Assembly: GCA_013140715.1 (NCBI GenBank) | Contig: JABFSG010000038.1 | Location: forward strand, 62,001-126,000 | DNA: 64,000 nucleotides | Origin: Nitrospiraceae bacterium | GTDB lineage: Bacteria; Nitrospirota; Nitrospiria; Nitrospirales; Nitrospiraceae | Direction of reading: 5' to 3' | Shown: piece by piece, positions 28,716-37,227 of the stretch | How the letters are laid out: each line of letters begins with the position of its first letter | How positions within the stretch are numbered: position 1 is the stretch's first letter | Notes under the pieces: generated by a model | What the model saw: the letters and a program-made list of their open reading frames with translations, nothing else | The model's database searches: none | What the model was told of the DNA's origin: nothing | Made by a program: the position numbers and the translations under genes

Positions 28716-29339
28716 CTACAGTTTTTGTGGGGGAGACATCTGAGCCAGCAGCGAACAGGCCGCCTGAAGATCTGCCGGTGTATTGACGTTGTGAAAAGAC
28801 CGCCAGGAAGGATCGGTAGAGCGCACATCTTCTTCCGTAATCTGTTGAACCCTGAGGGACGGACACGCCGCTAAATCTTGAATCTTCAGCCGTCCTGCTG
28901 CAATCATCTGCTCTATAGCCGCCAGGCATCCTTTTCCATAAACCGCATGCATCGGATGTACACGTTCCGCGAGATTTGCCATCACAATATCGACGGTGGC
29001 CCTTCGACTTGTGAACTGGGCAATGACCGCAGGATCGAGAAACGGCATATCGCATGCCGCCACGAATATGTGAGGAGTCGTTGCCAGTTTGAGTCCTGTG
29101 TAGACCCCTCCGAGGCTACCGCGATCAGGCAGCAGATCTCGAACGACTCGAGCATCCACAACGTTCAGTGGGGGGCTGTCCTGTGCAATAACGACTAGTA
29201 CCTCCTGAAAGATTGACCCAAGCACCGCCAGCCCTCTTTCCAAGAGAGTCTGTTTTCCCACGAGAAGAAAGCGTTTGTCTTCACCCATCCTCCGGCTTTT
29301 TCCTCCGGCAAGAAGGACTCCGGTCACATCAGTCTCCAT
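28716..29339 (-). CDS. mobA: Molybdenum cofactor guanylyltransferase
   Basis: Adds GMP to molybdopterin to form MGD, the cofactor form used by DMSO-reductase-family enzymes such as nitrite oxidoreductase. The signature VTGVLLAGGKSRRMGEDKRFL is at the N-terminus, followed by VAACDMPFLDPAVI. ATG at 29339 (METDVTG) with aagga upstream is preferred over the track start at 29360. Length 207 is typical. It is unlinked to nxr here but functionally connected. Confidence 0.92.
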   Translation of the reverse strand: METDVTGVLLAGGKSRRMGEDKRFLLVGKQTLLERGLAVLGSIFQEVLVVIAQDSPPLNVVDARVVRDLLPDRGSLGGVYTGLKLATTPHIFVAACDMPFLDPAVIAQFTSRRATVDIVMANLAERVHPMHAVYGKGCLAAIEQMIAAGRLKIQDLAACPSLRVQQITEEDVRSTDPSWRSFHNVNTPADLQAACSLLAQMSPPQKL

Positions 29340-29351
29340 AATATCCTTGCT

Positions 29352-29397
29352 GCGAAACAAAAAAAGAAAGAGGGGGTGGGTTACCCCACCCCCTCTT
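29352..29397 (-). terminator. Rho-independent terminator after the dihaem cytochrome gene
   Basis: On the minus strand agagggggtgggg-taa-cccaccccctct forms a strong G+C stem, followed by ttcttttttt. It lies 25 bases beyond the stop of the gene ending at 29422 and ends the respiratory block before mobA. Confidence 0.9.
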
Positions 29398-29421
29398 CAT
29401 ACTCCAGACACTCTGATTAGG

Positions 29422-31203
29422 CTAGCGAGAAAGACCCTTTGTCTTCCGCTTATTCGATCGTCTGGTCAGAATCCAACCTTCCAGAAGAACGACGCCGGCC
29501 GCAATCGCCACAGGATAAATATAGGCCTCCTGCGGGGTCGGCGGCTCTAAGAAGGTGTAGTAGAAGGCCGAGACAGCCATCTTCCTACCAGCGTCTCCAT
29601 TGTGCCCGTCCCAGGCGAAGAACACGGTGGGAATGTATTGTCCCATTTCAAAGAACGTATCCGAATCGTAATCCTGCTCTTTCTTATCGCCCAACGGACG
29701 CTGAATGATCACCGTCCATCGGCCATTTTTCCATTCCGAGAAGAGTAACTTGATGTTCTCTTCGTAATCGAAGCGTTGTTCAAAGTCTTTATCCCATCCG
29801 GTCCCTTTGAAGGCGCGCAACGAACCATCAGCCTCCCACTTCACAATGTCCATCGGGAACTGTTCGTTGCTGCCGAACAGGTAGCGGGGCTTAATCGGTG
29901 CGGGAAGCTCTTTCCACTTTATCGCAGTTTCCATGGCGACGGCATCATTATAGACGGTGTAATTATTCTGATGCGCGGCAATAGAACCCTCTTCCCCGGT
30001 CTTTGGATCCTGCTCCTTGACTTCCACGTTGACGGAGGTTGGAGCCCAGGGCAGCTTTCCTTCGGCTACGCTCTTCGTACGATCGTCCCACTGGAACATG
30101 AACACGACATGCGTTTCATTGTAAAGCGACTTTACCCAGAGGTCGTCGATCCGGTTCACAAAGTTTCTGGGCTTGTGAGTGATCTGACCGCCCATTGCAA
30201 TATAGCGCCTGGCCCTCTTCGTCCACAATTCATTCTCCGGATCGGCTGAAATCTCTCCTTCGACCTTCCCTGAGGGCACCACAAAGTTGATTTTAGGTTT
30301 GTCAGCCTGTGGGTCGATTGGGAGAGGCTTTCCCTCTACATCCCGTTCACAGAGGGAGTTCACAAAATTTGCAATGTGCCATCGCTCTTCAACTGTCGTA
30401 TTGTCGGCAAACGAAGGCATCGGAGTACCGTTGACTCCGGTCGAAAATGTCCGGAAGATATTCTTCACATTATAGGGATCTTGCCGGCTGCCTCTGAAGT
30501 TCCAACACTTGTGCCAGTTGGCCGGCTGGATCGAAAAGCCCCAGTCGTCTTTCAGGTTGAACGCATTGCCGTCGCCACGGCCTTCGACGCCATGACATTC
30601 AATGCACTTCTTTTCGACAATCAGCTCGGCCCCCTTTTTCAAACTCTCTTCAGACGCGGCAATCGGAGCCAACTCAGCCAGCTGCAAGACAGTTTGGCTC
30701 TCTGACTTCGTGTCCGTAAATTTTCGATCTTTTACAAGTTGCGTCGTCACAAACGACAAGACTTGAAGCCGTTGCTCCTCTGTCAGAATACCTTCCCATG
30801 GCGGCATGGCGGAGCCTGGTAACCCGTGGGTCACAGTCGCAAAGAGATCGTTCTGTCCCTCAACCGGTTTCTTGGCATCGAACAGGGGCAATTCTCCACT
30901 GGCCGTATGACGAATCTTGAACGTCCCCTGATTGAAATTGCGGGGACGAGGCCAGAGACGATCGGCACCTGGGCCGTCGCCGGCGCCATCTACACCGTGA
31001 CACCAGACGCACTTGGTGAAGTAGACCCGTTTTCCTGCTTCGATCATATCGGCAGACGGTTCCGGTGCAAGCGCTCCAGCCTTAAAGCCTGCAGGCAGTG
31101 AATCTGCGGCAAAGGCAAACCCTCCAGCGTTTGCAGAGAGCAAGATCACTCCAAAGGCAGTTAGGGATAACACCCCTGCCTTCAGACTAAACGAATTCTT
31201 CAT
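29422..31203 (-). CDS. Dihaem cytochrome c fused to ethylbenzene-dehydrogenase-like haem-b domain, membrane anchored
   Basis: Signal peptide (1-33, cut near AFA-AD), first haem motif CVWCH (65-69), second CIECH (200-204) with a Met-rich ligand loop (GSAMPPWEG after the first, GTPMPSFAD after the second). Residues from about 315 form an EB_dh-type domain similar in kind to NxrC (RYIAMGGQI, VVFMFQWDD). One C-terminal helix (about 563-580) is followed by RRSNKRK, so the protein is periplasmic with an anchor. The fusion of cytochrome c with an NxrC-like fold suggests an electron carrier between nitrite oxidation and the bd-like oxidase next to it. That role is inference. Last gene of the block. 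Confidence 0.88.
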   Translation of the reverse strand: MKNSFSLKAGVLSLTAFGVILLSANAGGFAFAADSLPAGFKAGALAPEPSADMIEAGKRVYFTKCVWCHGVDGAGDGPGADRLWPRPRNFNQGTFKIRHTASGELPLFDAKKPVEGQNDLFATVTHGLPGSAMPPWEGILTEEQRLQVLSFVTTQLVKDRKFTDTKSESQTVLQLAELAPIAASEESLKKGAELIVEKKCIECHGVEGRGDGNAFNLKDDWGFSIQPANWHKCWNFRGSRQDPYNVKNIFRTFSTGVNGTPMPSFADNTTVEERWHIANFVNSLCERDVEGKPLPIDPQADKPKINFVVPSGKVEGEISADPENELWTKRARRYIAMGGQITHKPRNFVNRIDDLWVKSLYNETHVVFMFQWDDRTKSVAEGKLPWAPTSVNVEVKEQDPKTGEEGSIAAHQNNYTVYNDAVAMETAIKWKELPAPIKPRYLFGSNEQFPMDIVKWEADGSLRAFKGTGWDKDFEQRFDYEENIKLLFSEWKNGRWTVIIQRPLGDKKEQDYDSDTFFEMGQYIPTVFFAWDGHNGDAGRKMAVSAFYYTFLEPPTPQEAYIYPVAIAAGVVLLEGWILTRRSNKRKTKGLSR

Positions 31204-31261
31204 GGCTTCCCTCTTCCCTCATCACGTCAATTCAGGTTGGCTGCGTAGTTCACGCGAACGA

Positions 31262-32299
31262 TTAGTCCCAAGTTCGTGGGTAATACCCCGTGTGCCAATA
31301 CTCAAACATGACGACTTTCCAGATTTCATCTACGGTCAAATGCTGTTCCCATGGCGGCATGACAGAGGCCCATGGGAAGCCTTCGTTCGGCAAGCCGATT
31401 CCACCCTTTGAAACGCGCCAGAAAATAAATGTTTCCTGTAACTGGGCGATTGTGCCTGGGTCAGTAAAATTCGCCGGGATAGGATTGAATGCGAAGGCAT
31501 GGAGGCCACGACCATTCAGATTGTCCCCATGGCAGAAGTGGCAATTTTGATAGAAAATTTCCCCGCCCTCACGCACATACTTGAGATACCCTTGCGCATC
31601 CTTATCCCAGGGATTTGCATTCGGCTTCATCAAACGGCCCATACCCTGCTCCACAATATTAGCGTTACTGTATTCCTGATCGTACTTTCCTTCAGGATTG
31701 ACTCGGTAGGGGTTCTGCGATGTTTGAAGCGTATAGGTTTTCCCATGCACCTTCGTGCTGGCTGGTGGAGCCGGATGCACCGTTCTCAACTCGATCGGTT
31801 CTTCAGATTTTGGGACCATTGCGTTGTAAGAGAATCCGCCGATCAATATCGGGAGGATAATGAGGTATGCATACCGCAACAACCGGTTACCCCCGGTCTT
31901 GGCGTCCAGGACGTTCATGATCGGCTGCTTGAATTTCTGCCAATCTTCCTCGTTGGCGGAAACCCACATGAATACAGCTACGAGGGAGACCGTCCCGTAC
32001 ATCGCGCGGACGCTGAAGGGGATCGGAGGATAGACGCGAAACTTCAAATAGAGAAGAACGAAGGCCCAACAACTAATCCCTTGCCAAAACCGTGGGAAAG
32101 CCATTCCCATGGATGACATCATGTAGCTGATACCCGTAAATCCAGCCACGAAAAGGATCAGCTCCGCGATCACTTGGACCGGCATGTACCCTTCGATCAG
32201 GCGCACAGTGTCTGACGGAATGATGCCGACAATCATTCCGGAAAGCAGGAGTAATCCCGCTACCCCTATAAGTGCCCCGAGCGACATTATAGCTTTCAT
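31262..32299 (-). CDS. Membrane-bound monohaem cytochrome c
   Basis: Four hydrophobic helices in the first 160 residues (about 5-25, 42-60, 76-90, 100-115, 145-160 are candidates) precede a periplasmic cytochrome c domain with CHFCH (253-257) and likely Met ligand in ASVMPPWEQHLT. The membrane part contains no obvious haem-b histidine pair. It lies between the dihaem EB_dh protein and the CPLCH protein, all on the same strand with short gaps, so the three likely function as one electron-transfer module with the bd-like subunit. 345 residues. Confidence 0.87.
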   Translation of the reverse strand: MKAIMSLGALIGVAGLLLLSGMIVGIIPSDTVRLIEGYMPVQVIAELILFVAGFTGISYMMSSMGMAFPRFWQGISCWAFVLLYLKFRVYPPIPFSVRAMYGTVSLVAVFMWVSANEEDWQKFKQPIMNVLDAKTGGNRLLRYAYLIILPILIGGFSYNAMVPKSEEPIELRTVHPAPPASTKVHGKTYTLQTSQNPYRVNPEGKYDQEYSNANIVEQGMGRLMKPNANPWDKDAQGYLKYVREGGEIFYQNCHFCHGDNLNGRGLHAFAFNPIPANFTDPGTIAQLQETFIFWRVSKGGIGLPNEGFPWASVMPPWEQHLTVDEIWKVVMFEYWHTGYYPRTWD

Positions 32300-32356
32300 C
32301 GATGAGCTCCCATATTGATGTGCATCCCTACTCGATAACCAGATCCCGCATCCTGA

Positions 32357-33670
32357 TCATGATATCTTCGGTGGCGGTGAACCGGCTTTCACTTGCGACA
32401 AATAGTCGACAATCTTTTTTAGCGCGCCCGCACTCAGCTTTGTCCCGAATTCCTTTGGCATCAAGTTGTCAGGAAAAGGCTTAACAACGTAAGTGCTGGG
32501 CGACACGATGGACTCCATGATGTATTCTTGTGTGTTATGTGCAGTTCCCTTGTACGCCGGATCCTTGATCCTATTTGGTGCATTGGTCCCCTCTTCAAGG
32601 ACGGGACCCTGCTTGCCGGTCGCACCGGGGATGCCGGGAATGGTATGGCACAGAATGCACGTGGATTTAGCAAAAATCACATCGATCGGTTCGGTACCAT
32701 CGGCCAGGAGAGCACTAGCCGCACCTGCCGGCTTGTCTTCCTGCTGCTTCGGACGATCAGCTTCCGGAATAAACTTCTCATAGGACTTGATGATTTCATC
32801 GTATGACGGAGCATCGATCCCTTCACGCAAATATAACCAGGTATCGACGGCAGCCAACTCCTGAAGGCTCAACGAGATGGGTGGCTTGTGAATCGCGGGC
32901 ATCGGGCTGGTTTTATCATTCGTCCCCTTGACGCCATAACCGGAAACGACATAGCAGCTGGGGCATGAATGGGACTCAGCAATATACTCCTGGCCATTTT
33001 CCGCAGTCCCGGAACCTGGGAACGCTTCCTTATCGTCAAATTCACGACCCTTTGGGTTTCCCTTACTGTACTTGGGATCTTCCAACCGCTCCTTGCCTGC
33101 ACGAGCCGGAAGACCCTGTAAATTGGGAGCACGTTCTCCAAGCATCCCGGCATGGAACGCATGGCAGAGAGGACATTGGCCTTTGCCGACTGCTCCTTGC
33201 TCTTTATTCTTTCCAATTCCACCGAAAATAATCTTTTCCCCTTCATCGGCAAGCTGTTGAGCGGTCATTGCCTCATATTGAAGCTTCTCTTCTTTAGGAG
33301 GAAACCCACCTTCAACTTGTGGCAGCCAATTTCCATAGCCTGAGAGACCGGCAGCGACAAGGAACATGAAGCCACCGATCTTCAGCAGTGCTGCGTGATT
33401 GGGGAAATAGATTCCCAACATGAAACATGCTGCTGTGATGAGGACCAAGGAGACGGGAAGCATCCGGTTCGCTTCATAGAAGCTGCCCTTGTAATGAGCG
33501 ATGGCTAGTAGCAACAAACATGCGCCAAGCGTCCCGATAAAGAGCTTGAACATCGAGCTCTTTTTTGCAGCGGCATCCTTCCCTGCCACGATGGAGTAGA
33601 TGAAAAGGCTGGCAAGAAGTGCAAATAGCGGCCAGCCTATTGTTAGAGCTTCCTTTATCAGCTCACTCAC
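32357..33670 (-). CDS. Membrane dihaem cytochrome c with two homologous domains
   Basis: GTG start at 33670 with aggaggtt upstream. Four helices (about 8-28, 42-58, 72-90, 97-112) are followed by two cytochrome c domains: CPLCH (166-170) and CILCH (338-342). A third cysteine pair, CPSCY (236-240), looks like a broken haem site. However, it aligns with SPSTYVV in the second domain (both inside EYIxES...PSxYVV), so it is a structural repeat, not a haem motif. 437 residues. It precedes the other two cytochromes and follows the bd-like oxidase subunit by 80 bases. Probably donates electrons to or receives them from that protein. Confidence 0.87.
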   Translation of the reverse strand: MSELIKEALTIGWPLFALLASLFIYSIVAGKDAAAKKSSMFKLFIGTLGACLLLLAIAHYKGSFYEANRMLPVSLVLITAACFMLGIYFPNHAALLKIGGFMFLVAAGLSGYGNWLPQVEGGFPPKEEKLQYEAMTAQQLADEGEKIIFGGIGKNKEQGAVGKGQCPLCHAFHAGMLGERAPNLQGLPARAGKERLEDPKYSKGNPKGREFDDKEAFPGSGTAENGQEYIAESHSCPSCYVVSGYGVKGTNDKTSPMPAIHKPPISLSLQELAAVDTWLYLREGIDAPSYDEIIKSYEKFIPEADRPKQQEDKPAGAASALLADGTEPIDVIFAKSTCILCHTIPGIPGATGKQGPVLEEGTNAPNRIKDPAYKGTAHNTQEYIMESIVSPSTYVVKPFPDNLMPKEFGTKLSAGALKKIVDYLSQVKAGSPPPKIS

Positions 33671-33750
33671 GATTGTAACCTCCTGAGGTCTGGGTAGTAG
33701 TGGGCACGCCCTTCATGCCTCCACTCCCCCAGCCAAAATCCTAGAGATGA

Positions 33751-35664
33751 TTAGTGGCCCGCAGCCGGTTGCGGTGCACCGCCGGGAACCTCTGCCTTCG
33801 CTGGAACAGGAGCCTTCTTCATCCCGAGGCTTCCCAGCCAGAAGACGAATAGGATGCTCACCCAGAAGAACAACACATTGAAGGAGATCATGTTCGCTGC
33901 AAAACCCACCGTATGCGTATAGGCCCAAGGTGAGTTGTCACGCATGATCTCATTCACATGCCAGAACAACCGAACTGAAGAACGTATGTATCCCATCAGC
34001 CCCATCATCCAGGTAAAGGCGGTTGCGAGCATGATCAAGGCATATTGCGATCGAACGGATATCTTGCCCCACTCGATAGCTCCCATTTGCTTGGCGCCCT
34101 TCATCATGGCGCTGTTGAGCGGGAACATAAAGAAGAGACAAGACAGGGTTGTCGCAACTTGTGGAACGGATAGACCGACTCGCACGTTTGCCGGAATATA
34201 GTACCCGTAAATGGCCAACCAGATAATATTGACATAGGCGCAGGCGAAGAAGACGCCCATGAAAATATTACCGAACTTCGACCAGGATACAGTGGAGACT
34301 TTATTGCCTCGCATATACCAGACGAAGCTCAAAATAGTGGTGGTAATGATGACGTTGATACCCCCATTTTTGGCGGACATGACTCCATAGTTTCCCAACA
34401 CCGGATGCTGCTGACCGCCCATCGCTTTCAATTCGGCAGGGGTCATCACGATGGTGTGGGGAGTAATGAAGACCAGGTAGCCGCAACAGAGGATGAATAC
34501 AAGATACTTAATGTAGCGCTGATATTTTTCGGCGCCGCGCATACGGCCTAGTGCCTGCCAGAGATAGTAATTCGTGCTCAAGAAAAGAATACCGATCATG
34601 GTGGCTTGAATGATAAAGAGCCAGGCCAACAGACCGCCCATGAGCGTGATCCCCATCTGCTGACGGTAGGCATAGACCTCCCGCATCAACCAGTACCCGG
34701 CAAAGGGCAGAGGAATGAGGAATGCCACGCCAAGAGCCATGGCGATATAGCCCATCCAGTCGTAATGCGCGCGATCTTCATCGGTCTTTGAAGCCAAGAA
34801 TTTGTAGGCCGCGTAGGCCGCCACGACACCGCCGCCGAACGCCATGTTACCCAAAATCCGGTGAACGTTGAGTGGGTTCCAGAGAGCGGTATGGATGACG
34901 TGCCAAATGTTCCCCAAGAACCGGCCCTGCTCATCGACGCCGGCCGGCGACATCATGAAGCCGATCCATGAATTTGCCAGGAACATCAGCAATGTTCCGA
35001 TCACGTTCAATATCACGGACATGCTCAGGTGGATCCACTTCAGGAACCCATCTCTCATCTTGTCCCAACCATAATAGTAGATGTAGAGGGTTCCGCTCTC
35101 CGCCACGAACATCAGCGCATAGATATGCATGACCGGGCGGAAAATACTGGATAAGTAGCCGAAGAAGGCGGGGTAGAGCGTGAGGAAGGTGAAGATCAGA
35201 ATACCGCCTAAAATTGCGGTCAGTGAATAGGCCGTCAAACTGATTTTAATAAAGTCATAGGCGAGCTGGTCATACCGCTTCGCCATTGCCTTATCCTTCG
35301 TGACGACACCCATGAACTCGATCACCATGCAGAAAATCGGCACTGCAAGCACAAAGCTTCCGTAATAGAGATGCTGCTGGTTCGCAAACCAGAGGAGCAC
35401 GCGGCTCTCAAAGTTGTATCGCGGATAGTCCTTAGGCCCATCGACGGTCTTTGGCGCAGGAGCGCCGATCGCGAGCCCCTCGGTCTTATAATAGACATCG
35501 CGCCCCTTCTCGTACTTCTGCTCCCCTTCCTTCTTCACCGCATCAGGAGCATCTGCGCCAATAGCCAGTGAGGGAAGCGATACGGCGATGGGGAGCAGGA
35601 GAAGGCCAACCATCGCGACAAGCGCCATGATTGAAAATAACTTCTTCCCGGCCACACGTCCCAT
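33751..35664 (-). CDS. Cytochrome bd-like oxidase subunit I, copy 1
   Basis: ATG at 35664 with aaggaggtatctc is preferred to the track start. 637 residues: signal-like helix, a 60-residue polar part, then about 13-14 helices. LLWFANQQHLYYGSFVLAVPIFCMVIEF resembles the CydA helix I with its haem-ligand His, and GYWLMREVYAYRQQMG, PHTIVMTPAELKAMGGQQHP and RVGLSVPQVATTL follow. The classical quinol-loop motif GRQPW is not present. It is surrounded by membrane cytochromes c and no cydB is seen. Nitrospira bd-like proteins have been proposed as the terminal oxidase accepting electrons from cytochrome c; that is recalled knowledge, not shown here. Confidence 0.85.
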   Translation of the reverse strand: MGRVAGKKLFSIMALVAMVGLLLLPIAVSLPSLAIGADAPDAVKKEGEQKYEKGRDVYYKTEGLAIGAPAPKTVDGPKDYPRYNFESRVLLWFANQQHLYYGSFVLAVPIFCMVIEFMGVVTKDKAMAKRYDQLAYDFIKISLTAYSLTAILGGILIFTFLTLYPAFFGYLSSIFRPVMHIYALMFVAESGTLYIYYYGWDKMRDGFLKWIHLSMSVILNVIGTLLMFLANSWIGFMMSPAGVDEQGRFLGNIWHVIHTALWNPLNVHRILGNMAFGGGVVAAYAAYKFLASKTDEDRAHYDWMGYIAMALGVAFLIPLPFAGYWLMREVYAYRQQMGITLMGGLLAWLFIIQATMIGILFLSTNYYLWQALGRMRGAEKYQRYIKYLVFILCCGYLVFITPHTIVMTPAELKAMGGQQHPVLGNYGVMSAKNGGINVIITTTILSFVWYMRGNKVSTVSWSKFGNIFMGVFFACAYVNIIWLAIYGYYIPANVRVGLSVPQVATTLSCLFFMFPLNSAMMKGAKQMGAIEWGKISVRSQYALIMLATAFTWMMGLMGYIRSSVRLFWHVNEIMRDNSPWAYTHTVGFAANMISFNVLFFWVSILFVFWLGSLGMKKAPVPAKAEVPGGAPQPAAGH

Positions 35665-35752
35665 GAGATACCTCCTTGATGCATTCTGAAAACAACTCAT
35701 GCCATTTTTCTCCACAAGCTCAATTCAAACAGACGACGACTCTCCCTATTAT

Positions 35753-35875
35753 CTACTTCCGGAATAAATACCAGAAGTCGAGACCTTGTGAATCCATCAA
35801 GAAGTGGTCGACTGCTAGAAAATATGCGACACAGATGACCAAAGATATTGCCCCGTAAACGATTGCGCTCCCCAT
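35753..35875 (-). CDS. 40-residue single-helix membrane peptide beside bd-like oxidase
   Basis: Too short for the ORF track. Reading minus from ATG 35875 (ribosome site gagggagagg) gives MGSAIVYGAISLVICVAYFL then a short soluble tail ending DFWYLFRK. One membrane helix (about 5-22). It lies 88 bases upstream of the bd-like gene, in the same direction. Small subunits of this size (CydX, CcoQ-like) are known for respiratory oxidases, but no sequence match to CydX was recognised. Confidence 0.6.
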   Translation of the reverse strand: MGSAIVYGAISLVICVAYFLAVDHFLMDSQGLDFWYLFRK

Positions 35876-35935
35876 AGCATCCTCTCCCTCAACCCTTGCA
35901 ACGTTCAGGAAATTCCAGTGCTACGCCAGCCCTGC

Positions 35936-36076
35936 TTAGCAGGGACACTGAATTCCTGCAAACCAATAAAAGAACCATAGACCGACTGCACAGGTCACAT
36001 AGAAAATCATTTTGCCGATCGCAACTTTCATCTCGCTATCCGGCGGTCCTGCTGGTGTCGCTGATGCGTCGCCCAT
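35936..36076 (-). CDS. 46-residue single-helix membrane peptide beside bd-like oxidase
   Basis: Absent from the ORF track. Minus strand ATG at 36076 with an excellent ribosome site (ggaggagaaggag) gives MGDASATPAGPPDSEMKV, a helix VAIGKMIFYVTCAVGLWFF and an end GIQCPC. The Pro-rich soluble N-terminus and single helix fit a small membrane subunit. It is 60 bases before the 40-residue peptide gene. The strong translation signal is the main argument that it is real. The C-terminal CPC might bind metal or form a disulfide; this is speculative. Confidence 0.65.
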   Translation of the reverse strand: MGDASATPAGPPDSEMKVAIGKMIFYVTCAVGLWFFYWFAGIQCPC

Positions 36077-36203
36077 CTCTGTCTCCTTCTCCTCCGGATC
36101 CTATCGAATATTCGGTCAATCAGCCCGGTGAAATTCTTGACTCTCAGATACCCGTATGTTATTCAAAATTCCTTGTCACGCACGAAAAATCAGGGGAAAT
36201 TCA

Positions 36204-36308
36204 ATGAAAAGACATTCAAAAGTGTTCGACATTATAGTTTTGGTCGGCATGGTTGTCAATATCATTTTGGCCGTGTTTCTCATTCTCTACTACTTTGATT
36301 TCCTGTAA
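36204..36308 (+). CDS. 34-residue single-helix membrane peptide, plus strand
   Basis: ATG at 36204 preceded by aggggaaattca gives MKRHSKVFDIIVLVGMVVNI followed by LAVFLILYYFDFL and TAA. It is almost entirely one membrane helix with a basic N-terminus. It diverges from the two other small genes and converges on the SUMF1-domain gene 20 bases away. No family recognised. Support is the ribosome site and helix only, so it may be spurious. Confidence 0.45.
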   Translation: MKRHSKVFDIIVLVGMVVNIILAVFLILYYFDFL

Positions 36309-36328
36309 ATTTCACCCGGCGTATTTCT

Positions 36329-37222
36329 TCAGCGATTTTCTAACTTTTCGCTAGAAGCCGCACAGCGAAATCCGATCGCTTCATCGCGAAAATCTTGAAC
36401 CATTTTGCTCCGGCTAGTGATGCGGATATCGGCCCCGGTGGTCGCATAGCCGCCACCGCGAAGTACCCGATATACGCCATGATCCGGACCGGGGCTGTTC
36501 TGCTCCGGCGCTTCCTCAAAGTAGCGTTCCGCGTACCAGTCGGCCACCCATTCCATGACATTTCCCGCTCCATCCATAACGCCATAGGGGCTCTTATCGG
36601 TTTGAACTGTGCCGACAGAAGCGGAAACCTCATACCCATCCTGTACCCTGGCCCAATTCGCCCCATTCGGGTTCTCCACATTACCCCAGGGCCACAGACG
36701 GCCATCCGATCCCCGCATGGCCTTCTCCCACTCTGCTTCAGTCGGTAGCCGCTTCCCCTTCCAATTGCAATAGGCCTCCGCATCCTCCCAAGAAACGTAG
36801 ACTACCGGCTGATTGATACCCTGCATTTTGCTCATATTCTTGGCATAGCGGGCGGGAGGACCGGATTTACGATGTCCGGTCACATTGACAAACTGCTGGT
36901 ATTGAAAGTTCGTCACTTCGTACCGATCGATGGCAAAGGCATTCAGTATCAGCGTGCGTTGCGGGTGTTCATCGAACCCCCCTTGATCGGTCCCGCGAAT
37001 AAATGGGCCTGCCGGAATCGCGATCATTTCTTCCACCACCGGCTCTTCGGGAGCCGTCGGCAACTGGGGGTCGGACGACCCAGATGGGCTTACTATCGGG
37101 GAGTCATTTGAAGATTTCTCAAACGGAGTCAGCATGCTGCCGCGAAAGATGCCCATGATGGGAATCGCAGCGAACGCAAGGATAGCGAAAAGGAAGAGAA
37201 GCTTGAATTTGGTTTCGAGCAT
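36329..37222 (-). CDS. SUMF1/FGE-fold protein, membrane anchored, lacking the FGE cysteine pair
   Basis: One N-terminal helix (about 7-27) anchors a SUMF1-type domain: IPAGPFIRGTDQGGFDEHP, VSWEDAEAYCNWKGKRLPTEAEWEKA, GVMDGAGNVMEWVADWY and the closing IGFRCA. In true formylglycine-generating enzymes the RGGSW segment is followed by two copper-binding cysteines; here RVLRGGGYATTGADIRITS has none. The fold is therefore clear but FGE activity is unlikely. The gene follows its paralogue by five bases. Position beside respiratory genes suggests an assembly or structural role. Confidence 0.88.
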   Translation of the reverse strand: MLETKFKLLFLFAILAFAAIPIMGIFRGSMLTPFEKSSNDSPIVSPSGSSDPQLPTAPEEPVVEEMIAIPAGPFIRGTDQGGFDEHPQRTLILNAFAIDRYEVTNFQYQQFVNVTGHRKSGPPARYAKNMSKMQGINQPVVYVSWEDAEAYCNWKGKRLPTEAEWEKAMRGSDGRLWPWGNVENPNGANWARVQDGYEVSASVGTVQTDKSPYGVMDGAGNVMEWVADWYAERYFEEAPEQNSPGPDHGVYRVLRGGGYATTGADIRITSRSKMVQDFRDEAIGFRCAASSEKLENR

Positions 37223-37227
37223 GGCGT

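Noticed and set aside
32948-32965. CPSCY as a third haem c site
   Set aside because: No histidine, and the position matches SPSTYVV of the second domain.
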